From Gymnopus androsaceus JB14 (taxonomy: Eukaryota; Basidiomycota; Agaricomycetes; Agaricales; Omphalotaceae), in contig ML769415.1 of assembly GCA_009733575.1 (NCBI GenBank), forward strand, positions 262,524-326,523: a stretch of 64,000 nt of DNA, read 5' to 3'. The notes below the pieces were generated by a model. It saw nothing but the letters and a program-made list of their open reading frames with translations. It was not told where the DNA came from and searched no databases. The position numbers and the translations under genes are program-made. Below, piece after piece: positions 22,296 through 35,258 of the stretch. The stretch's first letter is position 1; each line of letters begins with the position of its first letter.

Positions 22296-24551
22296 AGCGG
22301 GTTTGAGCGCATGCCGCCCGCTTTTGGATCTGTTCAGGCCAGGCATTCTGCAAGAAACTGATAGTGGAAGGAAAGAAAGTGGATGAGCAATCACTTCGCG
22401 TCCACGTGTACAAGTATGTCCAGCTTTGACCGGCTTTGACTACTGTATCATCAAGCAAGCTCGTTCAGAGCCGTAATGCATCCAGAATCTCACTGCGCTG
22501 ACGGGCTCAAGATCAAATGGCGTAACTCTAAGCTGATTTCGTCGGACTCGGAGACTGGTAGCCACCAGATATTTGTCAAAGTGTGCTCCGAGAGAGGCTC
22601 TCAGATCTTGGGGCTTGCTTCACGTACTTTGGTATGTTCGCATCTTTTCCCTCTCCATTCGAACCTGATCTATCGATTTTTTACAGCCCAATGTTCACAC
22701 AAACTTGGGTAATCAATATTATTCATTCATAATGTCAAGAATCACTCTCGAAAACATGCAGAACTTGGACCCGACAGAAAGCCAGCGTACCCGAGCTCAA
22801 GACCGACCCTTTCACATATCTGTTCATCTGACGTTCAACCTACGGTTGTCTACCCCCGCCTGAAATTCGTCCTGATCACGAGCCAAAGCCCAACATGGGA
22901 TTTTATGTCGCAAAAAAAAACATGCTGTAACTTCTGTCAAGTGTTCTACAGCTTTTCACTTCACGTTTAGCCACAAGAGGTACCGAATGACATCAACACT
23001 CAAGTCAAGTCAAGCGCCCTTTTACTGGAGGATACCAGGAGGCCCTCCACCCCAAGTCCAGGCGATCGAGAGTTGCCGATTCCGAGGAGAAGTGAGGAAA
23101 GGAACTTTGACTTCCATTTCCGTGTGTTCCTTTGTTTCTTTTTTTATCGATCATCGACCGACGCGCATACAGATGAATTTTCTCACCTTTCCCATCTAAG
23201 AAATTCATTTTCCCGACGTTCCACGTTTTACTGCCAGACTCCGCGTTGTCACACTGTGCTACTATCCCGTGAAGATAGTGCAACTATGAATTAGCTGTGG
23301 GCGAGTGGTAATTTCAAGGTTCCATCATGAATGCTTAGTTTTTCTTCCATCAGGGCGGCATACCTTGGTCTACGCAATCGAGGATTCTCCCGCCTTTCTC
23401 AAGATCCACCACATCAGCATCAGGCGCTCAAACGATTCGTAAATCTCCTCTCCCCAAGTGGAGATTGCAGTCCAGAGTGTTAAGTTCATGTATGTTTAAA
23501 ACTCTTGTTCAATTCCCTACAATGTAGTCAAGTATCTCTATCATAGCTGCGATGTTGTCGGAGCTTTGTGGAACACGCAGCGCGCTGAAGCTTCTAGCGC
23601 ACGGTGTTGGCGTGCGCGTGTCGTAACTATATAATGGCAAGTATAGTGTGGATCGTGGTGTACATGCCTTTAAACCCGCTCCGTGAATGACCCGTTAGGG
23701 CTTGACCCGCCGGCGCGAGAGCAATGATACCTGCTTGGACAGGAGCGGAGGTCCAATAACGGAGTGCTGATATTCTTTTTTGATTGTTGATGAACATTGC
23801 ATGCATCTAGGATCTTCTCTTTTGATTCCACGGAGGTTTTCTGGGGAAACTGGCTAGGAACCTAGTGGCGGCTGACAAAAAAAGAGATGTGTTCTGTTCG
23901 CAGTACTTACTTCCTTGGTCTATGACCTTCCATGGAGAACGGGGAAAGGAAAGCGAATTATTGCGTGACGCCCATCTCCCGCGCTGTCCGCCCGTCCACA
24001 TGGTGATAAGTACGGTCGGCGGCGCATAGCTACGAACAACTAATAGCCAGCTATAAGTGTTGCATACCGAGCTAGCCACCGCTCCAGTCTCTGGGAGGCT
24101 TGGGAACAATGTGATTGTGATTGACATTGTCTTCTGCGAATCCTTTTCGAGGATTCTCTCATGTATGCGCAAAGGCAGAAGAGCGGCGAACAGCGCATGA
24201 TATTAAGGAGTGGCCGGGGGCTGTGGTTCACCGGGGTCACACTCGCGCCTCATGTTCACGGAGGTCGGCACCGCCGTTATGGCATTATGGAAGCTTCCTT
24301 GATTCCATTTCTGGTTCGGGACAGGCAATATTGGGAGAAAAAGTACCGATGGGAACTTACGAGCTTGACCCAATAAATAGCTGCCGCCCATCGATTTCGC
24401 GCCCCTCCCAGATTCCATCTTTGTCCCAATCCCGCCTCGAAATTTCTGTGAATAATTTTCTACGCGTCCATGCCAGTTTAAATGAGTCCCAATGTGAGTT
24501 TATATATTACTGCTGGTTAATTTCTTTAAGCAAGCGCGACTTTAGAGTGAA
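22296..24551. other. 2.2 kb intergenic region
   Basis: Divergent spacer upstream of both the bestrophin-like gene and the GATA-like gene. No coding signature, RNA gene or clear repeat recognised on either strand; the open frames (for example around 22987-23283 and 24121-24636) lack splice-consistent or family-like sequence. Confidence 0.5.
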
Positions 24552-27511
24552 ATGGACGTCGACGGACTCGTTCAGCCGCCCAAACCCTCTCCCCCTGCCC
24601 TTGCTCCTGTTGCTTCTCCACAAAATGGGAAGCTGATTTCTCCTATAACCGAAACCGCTGCCGCTACTGCTTTACCTCCTTCCCCTACCTCGACCTCAGC
24701 ATCTGCGCTCGCATCTCTGCTTTCCAGCACTCTTGCCCAAGTAGAATCTCTGAAAGAAAGGTTGAAAAAGGAAAAGAGACGAGCAGATCACTTTGAAGGA
24801 CTTGCTACGGATTACAAGGACCTTTTGAACGAAGGAACAGAAGCAGAAAGCGCGAAGAAGCCGGCGGATGGTGAGGACAAGGCCGATGTTGCGATGGAAT
24901 CATCCGCTGCCAGCCAACTAGCCACCGCCGCAGAAAAAATCCGGCAGCTCCGCGAGTCTGTAGCAGCAGCAGAAGAGGTCCGGGATGAAGAAATGGCACG
25001 AAGACTCGCAATAACTGATCTTTGGGCTCAGTTAAACCAGTATATTGACCGTCTCGAAAGCGCTGGTCGGGATGTCCGCGCCGGATTCGACCGCGTCGTC
25101 AAACACGGCGGAGGAGTCTTGCGTGACTATGGCAGCATGTTCAAAGACATCCCGCAGTTGTCGGAAGGTGATCTTATGAGAGTCGACAGAAATTACAATG
25201 CAAATGGCGTCTTGCAGCCATTAGGACCGTCTCGCAGGCATGAATACTCTCATGGCACTAGAAGACCTCGAAGCGGAAGTATGGATGCTTATGCCTATAG
25301 CTCTGGCCCCAATAGTAAGCGAGTTAGATACCAGAACGAAGTGAGCCTGCATTCATATGTCTTTTTTCTCCGTTAACCATTGTCATAGCATCCGCACCCG
25401 CAAGCGTACTATCAACACCCTCCGCCGCCGCCCGGAAATCCTCTTTCACCTCCGACCCACATTCAACATGCCATTATACAAAATGTACCCTTTTCGCAGG
25501 GTCAGCCTCAGCCTCCGTCACTTGCGGGGTCGTCCTCTGGCTCTGGATCAGGCTCAAGACATCGTCACGGAGATCCTTCTGCGATGCCTCCTCCTCCAGA
25601 TCACATGTATGCCGTACCAGGCCCACCAGGCTATGAGCATTCCTATCGATCACAGGATCAGCCCAGGGAGTACCGTGAGGACAGAAGAAGACGAAGACGA
25701 GATCGTTCACGATCCTTCCCAAGAAGCCCCAGTCGAGGAAGCGAAGGAAGCCTGGATTTGGATGAGATGTTACTCGCTGCTACATCAGCAGACGAGCAAC
25801 ATCTTCAGGCCAACGGGAACGCTGTTCCCGGGCAACCCGTCCTTGTCTCTGGCCGGAGGAAAGACCGATCGCACGGTAGTGTCATTTACGACCCCAGAGA
25901 TGGAGCGCAGTTTGTCCATCAGGTACCTCCACACTCCGTGTCTCCTCACGCTCAGCATATTACTGCCCACCATTCATCACACCATCTTGTGGGAGGTCCC
26001 CCGCCTCCACCTCACGTCGCTCAGTATCCTCAAACTTCTTCTGAACGTCATTCACCGTCCTTCAGCTCTGGATCAAGACCCTCTTCTTCTCGTCGCCATC
26101 GAGAAGCACTTAGGGCAGAACCCACCCTTCGTGACGATCTAGGTCATGCAGCTACTGGTCCCGGACAGGTCCAGTATCAGACACATGTCTTTGCTCCAGT
26201 ACAGACCGGTGCTCCGGTCAAGAAGACTAAATTCAACAACACAGGTAGTGGTGCCAACATCGCTGAAGGTAAAATCTATTTTTAAGAAAGTCCTGTCTTC
26301 GAGTCTAATATCCGTTTACAGAACCTCACTCGAATTCGCCTGCACCTAATCCTCCTGTTGCCATCAGCACCTCTACCAATTCCCTCCCACTCGCGTCGGT
26401 CAACCTAGCACCTGCGACCTCTCCGTTCCCCCCAACAAACGAACAGGGTCAGAGGATCTGCAGACAGTGCGGTATGCCTGGACGCTACAAAGAGGGAAAA
26501 TGCGTAGAAAAGTGGGGTCCAGGACCGATGGGCCCTGGAACGGTTTGCGATCGGTAGGTATTTTTCTTTTCTGATAAAAAAGGTGAAAGGTCGTTGAACG
26601 TCCTTTTCAGATGTCGCAAGAAAATGAAGCGAGTCGAACGCAGAGGCACAATAGAGCAGGCCCAACTACTCGCTGCTCAACAGGCCCAAAACCGTACTCA
26701 ACCCAACATCGGGAATACCTCTTCCTATGGAAGCTTCTCTACTCCCCAGCGTGAAGGCTCTATCGCCAAACTAGGCCGCACTGACACCGTCATCGTCGAC
26801 AGCCGAGATGGAAGCAGACTCGCTTATGACGAGCCTTCCGTTTCTTCTTTGCGCAGTACATCGAATGCTCGAGTCGTAACCTCTGTTCCGTTTTCCAAAC
26901 CCTCAAAGACAGGGTCTGCCTCTCGAGCGACTAGTAAAGCTAATAGTAGAGCTGGATCTATCGTCGACGGATCGAAAACCTCTCGTCGTTCCTCCCCACT
27001 TCCCCCCTCCCGATTGAATCTAGGCGCCTCAGCATCTACACCCAACCCTCGGACTCACACCTCTAATGCTTCCGTACATTCCAACGGCTCTGGATCTGGT
27101 ATGGATATCGACGCTGACGCTGATGGGGACGCAGAAGCCGATCTCGACGACGCAGAGGCGGAAGTCGAGGGAGATCTTGCGGCTCTTGTGGACTTGCAGG
27201 CAGGATCTTCACCATCACATTCAGGTGGCTCGAGACATACTCGAGCTAATGATGAAGATGTGGATATTGCGGTTCTTGCTGGCGTAGAGGATGATGATCC
27301 TGACGACTACGATTCTCCGGCTACAATGAATGCGCTGAAGAGACAGCAGGCTGCTCGAGCTACAGGACCATCGGTGAAGACTGAGGTGAATTCGGGTCCT
27401 AGTCCTTCCAGTGCCGATGGAGATGCAGAACTGGATATATTAGAGGCTGTGGATGCAGCAGAAGCTAACAGCGCCGCCAGCAGCTCGGGCTTGAAGGTTG
27501 AAGATGCTTGA
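24552..27511 (+). CDS. GATA-like zinc-finger regulator with N-terminal coiled coil
   Basis: Four exons: 24552-25340, 25389-26268, 26322-26553 and 26611-27511, all keeping frame. The start MDVDGLVQPPKPSPPAL is followed by a Ser/Thr/Pro stretch, a coiled coil (LAQVESLKERLKKEKRRADH, later AEKIRQLRESVAAAEEVRDE), a proline-histidine-rich middle and an Arg/Ser patch (REDRRRRRRDRSRSFPRSP). The zinc finger spans the third intron: CRQCG, then CVEKWGPGPMGPGTVCDRC and KKMKRVERRG, i.e. C-x2-C-x25-C-x2-C, a longer loop than classical GATA factors. The C-terminus is serine-rich with acidic DIDADADGDAEADLDDAEAE runs. Likely a nuclear transcription regulator; DNA target unknown. Confidence 0.85.
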
Positions 27512-28100
27512 ACCTTTCCTTTCTCCAGTAATAACCGAGTCGGATCTCGGATTTCAGATGAGAAACCGTTTGGTCTTTCTTTGCCTTTTCTGATGTCAGA
27601 AAGCTATGAAAGACATTTGCTTCGTCTTTGGCTGTGCCAAGGCTTGTGGGTTTGTGTATCATGTTGATTGGTTTGATTGGAAGCACTCTGTTTTCGATAT
27701 GAATGTAAATTTCTTCTTGTCTGTCTACACTAGTCTACTTGCATTTGCTTTCTGGAATGTTTCTCCTTGCTCAGTTACAGTACAGTGTATATACTAAATT
27801 TTCCTCCCTACTCGCTCTGAATATACAAGTACTAGTCCTGGATGCTTACACGCGTCTACATCATGATAGATCTAGATGTCTGTGATTTCCAGCTTTGACC
27901 ATCAACGATCCTCACGCTGGCAGTCACAAAAAGGTACGTATCATAATGGCTCGGACGGAGCTAAAAACAAAAACACTAGTACAGTAGATAAGTATTCAAT
28001 TTTGGCAAGAATTGTATGGTAATGTCTATATTAGTTTTGAGCTTGAGCCTCTATTGGCCTCTCTATATACTACTTGTATGTATTAACGTCAACGACTACT
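27512..28100. other. Convergent 3' spacer
   Basis: 3' regions of the GATA-like gene and the MFS gene. AT-rich, no gene recognised. Confidence 0.5.
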
Positions 28101-30031
28101 CTAGGCGTTATCACCGTCTGATTTTTTCTCCTCGATCACATCAGAAAACTCCTTCCTCTTCTCCTGCGACGCTCTCGCACTTCTACTTCGTATACTTTCC
28201 CCATATCTATAGAAAAAGAACGGTATCGGCGCAATGGCCACCCCGACAAGCGCCAACAACAGGCCTGCATACTGAAAACCCATGTTATTGAACATTTGGT
28301 TCACATACAATGGAACCATAGCACCAATCTCTGACCGAACCAGCGTTTTGGCAGCGATAGCGGATGCAGCGTAGTTGCTGTAGCTGTCAACGATGTAGGA
28401 GTTTCCAGATATGTAGATGATGAGCAGGGCAAACCCGAACATGAATCCAGAGACGCAGACGCCCATCCAATGGACATGGGCGTATGCTCCCGTGAAGGCA
28501 AAGATGAAAAGAGCCGATGGAAGGACAATTGCTCCTAGCATCATAGGGTACAGTCGTGCTTCAGGATAAGCACCGTGGCAAGTTACTCGGCTGTAAATCC
28601 GTTCTTGGAATGGCATCAAGGCCATGGCAAGGCAAATACCAAGCATAATTGAGACGAAGGTTAGCCCAGAAAGCCCTGCGCTAAAATCTCTAATGTCTAC
28701 GAACGCTATTGGGAATGCGAAAAACAGCAAGTCTACGGAGGAGTTAGTAACCGAAGAAGAAGAGAATGAAATGCTCACAAAGTATGCTGTAGATAAATGA
28801 AAGGTCTGATTGTAATGTCAGTTCAAGATCAAATACGAGTGTGATGAAAACCGTACACATGGTCATGAAAGCCAAGATCGGCTCAGAAAAGAGCATAACC
28901 AAAGGTCTCCAAAGCGCCGTGGCCATCATCTGAGAGAATGGCGGGCTCTCGAGTTCTTCCAGGGTGTGATAATTTGGGTCACCTGTCTCCTTGCGCAGTT
29001 TCTTTGCCTTCTTTTTGAGCAGAGCAGAGGCAAGTGTCTCGGGCATAAATAGTGTGAGGATGAACGCGCATCCAGTGAATATGAATAGAACCCAATATAT
29101 CCACCGCCATCCAGCCTCTTGACCGATCCAAGATCCGATGATTGGCCCTAGACAAGGACCAATACTGCAAAAGTAGTGATGAGAGGGAAAGCAAGTATAC
29201 GGAGATAAGAGACATACAATATGGCAAATGAAAACGTAGCCATAGGAAGACCGCGTTCTTCAACAGCCCAAATATCAGCCACGCTGCCACCAACGTTACA
29301 GATTGGCGCAGACGCAGCTAGTCCTGCCAACTGTCTCCCAATTACGAGGGTTGCGGCATTCTTTGCAAGGGCGCTGGGCAGAGTAAATATAAAGAAAAAT
29401 AGGATGCTGATGCTATATGGCAGTCGCCGTCCCGTAACTTCTGACAATGGAGCGAAAAATAATGGCCTGGTACTGATTATTAGAGTGATTGAAAAGACGC
29501 GAAGAACACGTTGATACTAACCCAATACCGAACCCAATCACGAAACAAGTGACCGTCAAATTAACAATCTCTTGGGTTGTGTTCAGATCTGAGACAGGTC
29601 CGCTCATACTGTAAAAAGTCAAAGTTAGCATATTTACGCGTCAACAGAAAATATACTTACTCTCCAGTAACGATAGATGAGCCCAAAGCTGCAGACGTGC
29701 AAAGAAAGGCGGTAGTTAGTGTGACGAACCTGAAAAAAAGTTAACATTATACACCACATGAAAGAAGGCTTCAGCTTGCCATTTCCGTCGCTTGGACCAC
29801 TCTCTGGGATCTTCGCCCTTGCCCGCTTCAAAGCGAACAACATGGATGCCTGATGCAGTGTATGAGCGTTCTAAAGCGGCAAGCGTAGTCGGTTCCTCCG
29901 AGTCGTTGACAATAGTAGGAGCATGCGACCCAAAAGAGATCTCTCCGATCCAAAGTACGGTACTCGTCCTCCTGTTCTTGAGAGAGAGCTGGAGGACGTG
30001 CAAACACTGCTTCTGCGGGTTCTGATGCCAT
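28101..30031 (-). CDS. Major facilitator superfamily transporter (drug:H+ antiporter 1 type)
   Basis: Twelve-helix plasma-membrane exporter type. The ATG at 30031 (MASEPAEA) joins through a 67-bp intron to ISFGSHAPTIVNDSEE, avoiding an apparent frame shift; then the cytoplasmic GEDPREWSKRRKW that precedes helix 1 in this family. Landmarks: GPVSDLNTTQEIVNLTVT, the loop motif LSEVTGRRLPYS, IGRQLAGLAASAPICNVGG, ADIWAVEERGLPMA, GPCLGPIIGSWIGQEAGWRW, FMPETLASALLKKKAKKL, SYSNYAASAIAAKTLVRS and a charged C-terminal tail ending at TAG 28101-28103. About nine exons, no stop in frame. Related proteins export azoles, polyamines or secondary metabolites; substrate here unknown. Confidence 0.88.
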
Positions 30032-30660
30032 TTGAGAGTGTGTTGGAAGAGGGAAAATGTTGGAATTTACGGGACAGTTCCATATCCTTATATACTTATG
30101 GTCCTCGGCAACTGTCGTTATTTTGTTGTACCATTTCGCGCCTCTGTGGATGAAAGTGAAAGAGAAATTGTGCCGAGGGCGCGACCGCCGTCCGCTGTAT
30201 CAAGCAAGATATGCCGCATTAATTATGGAGGTCCATTGATCGGATTATGCGTTTCAATAATCTGACGGAATACTGAAGTCTTGATCAGTAGTAATAAAAA
30301 CCAATGCGATGTGAGCGTACCTGTACCGAACCTGCCTAGCGAGGTCGAAAGTAAGTAGTTGCGTCGCAAACAAGTGACCCACTTCGGAGCGTCTTCCAAT
30401 ACGAAGGTTCACTGAGCTGATAGAGCTAGAACTACGATAATGTTAAGCAACGATTTTAGCCGACGACTTACAATGAGGTTAATTCTGAGCTTAAGCGTCG
30501 GGACACGAGTCGTGAAGATGTTGACTAACGGGCATTATTATTATCTGTAGTTCAGTTCTATATAATGATTACACATTTCTGGGTGGCTTTCACTTTCTTC
30601 CTGGCCCACCGTTTACCAGATATAATACACCACTGCAATTCCATCAATCGAGTAGATTGT
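30032..30660. other. Spacer
   Basis: Promoter side of the MFS gene and 3' side of the small membrane protein gene. A plus-strand open frame at 30565-30804 is antisense to the latter's last exon and is ignored. Confidence 0.5.
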
Positions 30661-31035
30661 TCACTTGCGGTCCACGACAGCTGGCTTTACTTTAGAGGTC
30701 GACTCGCCCGTTCCTCCATGTGTAACGACCTCACTGACCGCTTTGGGACTGAGGTGCTCATCTCCGGTTTTTCCAACAGTCTTGTGGGCGTCGTCTGGCT
30801 CTGAATGATATCTCTGAGGTCAGAAAGCTGAAGCTATGGAGCAAGGAGAAGTATACGTACGATATATAGAGGCACGGCCTTCAGTGCCTTTCGTTCCTTT
30901 CTGTTTGTAATAAAGCGCTCCTGCAGAGAGTGCTATAGCGCTTGCAGTAGCGATAGCCTAGTGGTTCAATCAAAAACTGATTCCAAAGTTGTGAATATCT
31001 AGACGCACGAGACCAGGGCTTCGAGAGGCGGCCAT
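30661..31035 (-). CDS. Small single-pass membrane protein (87 residues)
   Basis: Found by hand splicing; each exon is too short to stand out. Exon 1, 31009-31035, MAASRSPGL; intron 30958-31008; exon 2, 30861-30957, AIATASAIALSAGALYY followed by KQKGTKGTEGRAS; intron 30801-30860; exon 3, 30661-30800, PDDAHKTVGKTGDEHLSPKA, TGESTSKVKPAVVDRK and TGA. Both introns are GT-AG, 51 and 60 bp, and all phases match. The layout, one hydrophobic N-terminal helix followed by a basic then polar tail, resembles small uncharacterised fungal mitochondrial or membrane proteins. Function unknown. Confidence 0.72.
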
Positions 31036-31342
31036 TGTGAATATTTCGAGTTTAAGTTTTTGTAAAGCGGTCGGGTTCAAATTACAAGAGGTGGTGGTTG
31101 AAGCTAAGATGTAAGGGAGCCCGACAGACATTTTTAAGTAGGTGATGCGCCAATAGTGAGCATTTTATGACGTCAAGACTCCATTGGTCAAAGCAAGCGG
31201 TCCCAGTCCAAAAGCGTCATTTAGCGCTCAAGCGCCATCGCCAGTTATTCGAAGAAATTTGAATACTCGTGATACATAGGCACAGAAACAGATGGTCTCG
31301 TTTTATACTCCGAATTTCCTGACCGACTACTGAAAGTGGCTT
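31036..31342. other. Spacer
   Basis: Short region between the small membrane protein gene and the 3' end of the GH53 gene; nothing recognised. Confidence 0.4.
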
Positions 31343-32946
31343 CTACATATCCGCTGAGAACAGGGCTATCGAGGCCAAAGTGTTGCCGCTGTCGTCGACC
31401 ACCAAGTTATCCTATGGGAGGCGTTAGTCATGATTTATCAATCCCATGATTCAAAAACCTACTGAGCATCCGGAACCGAGAGCTAAAAATACCGTATAAT
31501 TAGTCTCCGGGACAGTTTCAAGCACCGCAAGATAGACGCACCGTCATTGCCAATCCAACCAGGTTCCCAGTAAACTATACCGAGCCCATGTCCACCTGAT
31601 ACCTCGGAAAGTACAGTCTTGATTCCATTTACCTGAAAAGCTTATGGGTGAGGGTTCACACGAGAAAATCTGCTTCAGAAGCTAACCCATGTTTCTTGGC
31701 CTGCGGGCGTCAAGGAGATGCCGCTTTCTGACAGGGTAACGCCAGGGCAAGATCCAGATGACGGCCAGTCTATTCCAGTGTGATGAGATTCAAGCATAAG
31801 ATCCAAGCATGTGAATGCAAACCGGTCTCAACAATGAGTAATGTCCTGTTCTATTTGTGAGATCTATGAACCATAAACGAACAATTGATGTCTAACCTTA
31901 TCGTACTTTGCGACCATGTTATTCAGGCTCGCCAACAGAGCAGCATATGTCGCATCAGCGTCATAGAAGGGATAGAAGGAAAAGCCCATAACATCGAAGT
32001 CGGTCTCGGCAAATTCACCCGCAATGAAAATCTGTTCATAGAACGATGCGACGGCAGATTCATCCCATCCATTGGCAAGATGCAACTACAACCTGGACAG
32101 TGGATGATGCGTCGTGTGCACCATTCGCAGCTGAATGCAAAAGTTGCGAGAGAGGAGAGTATCCTGCAACAGAGATTTCGGCGACGGGCCAAAGGATCCC
32201 ACTGTTTATTTCATTTCCAATCTGAAACAAAGAAAAATAAGCAAGTACTGGCGAGACGTGGGGTACACATACCTGCAGGAACTTGATCGGTGTTCCCTGA
32301 TTAGCAAAAGCAGTTACCAAGCTGTTTGTATATCTGTAATTTGTTGGGAATTTTAGATTCACTCCTCATGGTACAAAAGGCAGAGACATACGTGTAGATC
32401 TCCGTATTCAAAGAATTTAGAGTTGTCGGCCATGAAGAAGGGATTGCTTGGTGACCTAGCCTCCTGTTGTAAGCCGAGTACCACGACCACGATAAATATT
32501 GATAATACTTACCAGGATCCGCCCAGGTGTCCGAATAATGAAGATCTATCAGAAAAGACTAGTCAGTCGCAAGCAGAAGGGTAGTACGAACGGAATGAGG
32601 TCCCACCAATCAGTAGCTCCATTCCAAGAGCAACAGCGCGCTTGGCCAACGCTAGACCATAGGTCAAACTATAGTCTTCATTGTTCGTGCTTGTCCATAT
32701 CCGGATACGCGCCAAATTAACACCATGGTTGTGCAGGATCGCGTCAAATTTTTCCGCTTATTTGTGGCCTTGATTAGACACGAATAGCACTGCATTCAAA
32801 AGCAGCTCACTAGTTCCACCATCCTTGAAAGTCTGTCCGGCATTTTCAAGGAGCACAAGCGAGGAATAGTCTGCACCATGATAGGTGAGAGATTGAACCA
32901 ACGGAAGCGATAGAATTGCAAGCAAGCACGATTGTATGAAACGCAT
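31343..32946 (-). CDS. Secreted GH53 arabinogalactan endo-beta-1,4-galactanase
   Basis: Cleaves beta-1,4-galactan side chains of pectin outside the cell. The ATG at 32946 gives a signal peptide (MRFIQSCLLAILSLPLVQS) then LTYHGADYSSLVLLENAG, the usual mature start. An intron after GGT restores FDAILHNHGVNLARIRIWT; then LTYGLALAKRAVALGMELL, DLHYSDTWADP, TALVTAFANQG-type helix (TNSLVTAFANQGTPIKFLQ), the acid/base motif GNEINSGILWP, HLANGWDESAVASFYEQI, DFDVMGFSFYPFY, the substrate loop WPSSGSCPG and the WEPGW patch near the C-terminus. Stop TAG 31343-31345. Many exons, no frame break noticed. Length and motif order match fungal GH53 enzymes of about 350 residues. Confidence 0.9.
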
Positions 32947-32984
32947 CCTAAACAACAGTGAAATAGCGGGTTCGCAATTCACAA

Positions 32985-32991
32985 CTTTATA
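32985..32991 (-). promoter_or_regulatory. TATA-like box of the GH53 gene
   Basis: TATAAAG on the minus strand about 40 bp upstream of the ATG at 32946. Confidence 0.5.
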
Positions 32992-33467
32992 CGCAAAGGA
33001 ATGAAAGTAGTCGCTTTGAGACGGCCCGGCTTGATTCTATAGAGGCTTGGCCTGAAGAACAATCCATATGCAGGAGTGTATCACAATGGCATTGGAATGG
33101 GAACGATATTCACGAAGCAGTAATTTGAGTTGCCTGACTACGCTTGAAGAAACAGCTAAGTGATTCCTATTGGATAGCAAACCAAGTGGAAGCTTGTCAG
33201 ACGACGCGTGTGGAAGAAAATCGGAACACCATTTGGAGGATCATAGAGGCCGCCATCCGACTAAACACAGTCCTATCCAATGAGCATTAGAAGACAGCCA
33301 AGAGAAAAAACTTCTTTTTCCATCGAGGAATGGGTCGTTGGTACACAACCTTGTGCCTAGAGATGATGCGTAAAATCCGACCAAACCAGCAACGAGATCG
33401 ATGCAGTTACACCGGATAGTCAAATATAATGTTTTTGTGATTAATATGTTTTAAACAACGTCACCCC
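32992..33467. other. Spacer
   Basis: 5' flank of the GH53 gene and 3' flank of the TFIIE-alpha gene; no gene recognised. Confidence 0.5.
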
Positions 33468-35258
33468 CTACTCCTCTAAAGACTGCATTACCTCGAAGTA
33501 AGCTGTATATTCTTCCGGTGTCATCAACTCGTGATCTTCCTCCGTCACCTTTGAAAGCGGGATGGGATTTCCATTAACTGTGAATGGCTTCAGTATAGCA
33601 ACGACAGGAGTGTAAAATGACCCACCGTAAACAATAGGATCATCCTTCGGTGCCGGATTGCCATGGACTTCAATGTCGACATTCATAGGCACACTCTGTG
33701 GTTCACCGTTCGTGAAGCTGTCGGATTTCGCAATTTTGTTCCTGCCTGCTAAGCCCTCATCTTCCTGCGACCGAGAACGTTTCCGGTAGTCGTTTAAGGA
33801 GTTGAGATACTCGATAGAAGGTTTTCGATCTTCTTCATCGTCGTCAAAGTCCGAGCTACCTGGTACGCTTCCGGACGGTGTAGCCTGCGCTGAAGCGGCA
33901 GCAGAAGCAGCAAGAGAGGCGTAGTATTGTTCGTAATCTATGAAGCAGGAATCAGTTAGCACATATCAGAGAGAACACTAAGAGTACTGACAGTCTGCCT
34001 CAGCATTCGTAACCGGCTTCACGTCGCGTTCTTTTTCAATCACCAATGAAGATGATCGATTGGGTTTCACTCCGACCACACCCAAGCCCGCGGAGGATAT
34101 CATCGTTCGAAGTCGGAGCAGCGCCATTGGCAGCAGCAGCTTCGACTCGGGCGTTTTCCTTGATACCTAGCGCGGTCAAGTCTCCAGAAATCGTACTCTT
34201 TAAATGCCATGATGGAAGGGCATTCTGCTGCCTCTTGAGCTCAGCCTGCGCATCCCTCTCCATCTTCTTCGTAGCCTCATCTTTATCCGACGAGTATTAT
34301 AACACCAAGACCCTCATCGTCTGGTCTGTTCGGATCTGAGCCAGCGATCTTGAGGCCCGCGCCGGGCGAGTCAGAGTTTTTATCATCTCCGCCCGTAAGA
34401 TTAGTTTTGATCCATGCTGCAACGTCGAACCTATACCAAGTTGTCAGCTCTTTCTCATTTACAGGTTATCAAGGCACGCACGGCGGCAGAACCATCGCTT
34501 CGCTCTTTTGCAGACCAGCTCGTATAAAACGCATCTGATGATTGAAACGCGACATGCGATCCTTTCCTCCCTGTACAGTCTCAGGATTCTCATTATCCAC
34601 TACCTCGTTTTGACATATCTCGCACACAAAGCAGCCACGGGCAAAGTCCATCAATTTGTCGACATCGAGGGGAGAATATGACGCCTTGCATTGGGGACAG
34701 ATATAGCCTTTATTATCGAGTTCCTGTAATGTTGTTGATAGCGTTAGAGTGTGCAAGGTCATAGAAAAAAAAACCAGGAGTACATTACGAAGAGTAGAGT
34801 CAATCTTATGCCGCATCTTTGCGATGCGCCACTTGACCACATTACAGAAGTGAGCATAATCGAGGTAGTAGTATTGTTTTGCCAACAGCGCGCTGAGCGC
34901 CTTCTTTCAATTCGTTTTGTCGATAACTGGAAAAGTGTCACTGTTAGCACAACGGTACAAATTATAGCCTCCAGAAGACTCACATCTTGACCAAGCAGTC
35001 ATTTGCCAGCACTGCAATGACTTTGTTTAATTCTTTCGGCTGCCATCCCATTCTCGCTGCAAGGTCATCATCCTTGAGGCTAGGCAGATAAGATCCCTTT
35101 CAGACCTGATCCCAAATGCCGCTTGTAGCTTATAGTAGCACTTACACTGGATGTCGCGCCAGTTGGTCCATTATTATTGTGTATTTCGGTTCATAGAATC
35201 CCCTAGAAACATGCTGAACCAAGAGCCGGAGAATGTCGTGTTCTTCTTGGGTAGCCAT
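33468..35258 (-). CDS. TFA1: Transcription initiation factor IIE, alpha subunit
   Basis: General RNA polymerase II factor that recruits and stimulates TFIIH. The ATG at 35258 starts MATQEEHDILRLLVQHVSRG, the winged-helix of the family, then KDDDLAARMGWQPKELNKV and KQYYYLDYAHFCNVVKWRI. The zinc ribbon is GYICPQCKASYSPLDVDKL with CFVCEICQNEV (two CxxC pairs). It continues SRFNHQMRFIRAGLQKSEAM, DVAAWIKTNL, RDAQAELKRQQNALPSWHL with STISGDLTALG, EQYYASLAASAAAS, an acidic linker, and ends VTEEDHELMTPEEYTAYFEV with QSLEE before TAG 33468-33470. About eight exons. Single-copy essential gene in fungi; a decayed second copy lies at 61519-63284. Confidence 0.9.

Noticed and set aside
28101..30031. Frame shift near the start of the MFS gene
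   Set aside because: A 67-bp GT-AG intron after codon 8 explains the change of frame.
30565..30804. 79-codon plus-strand open frame
   Set aside because: Antisense to the third exon of the small membrane protein gene, which has matching splice phases.
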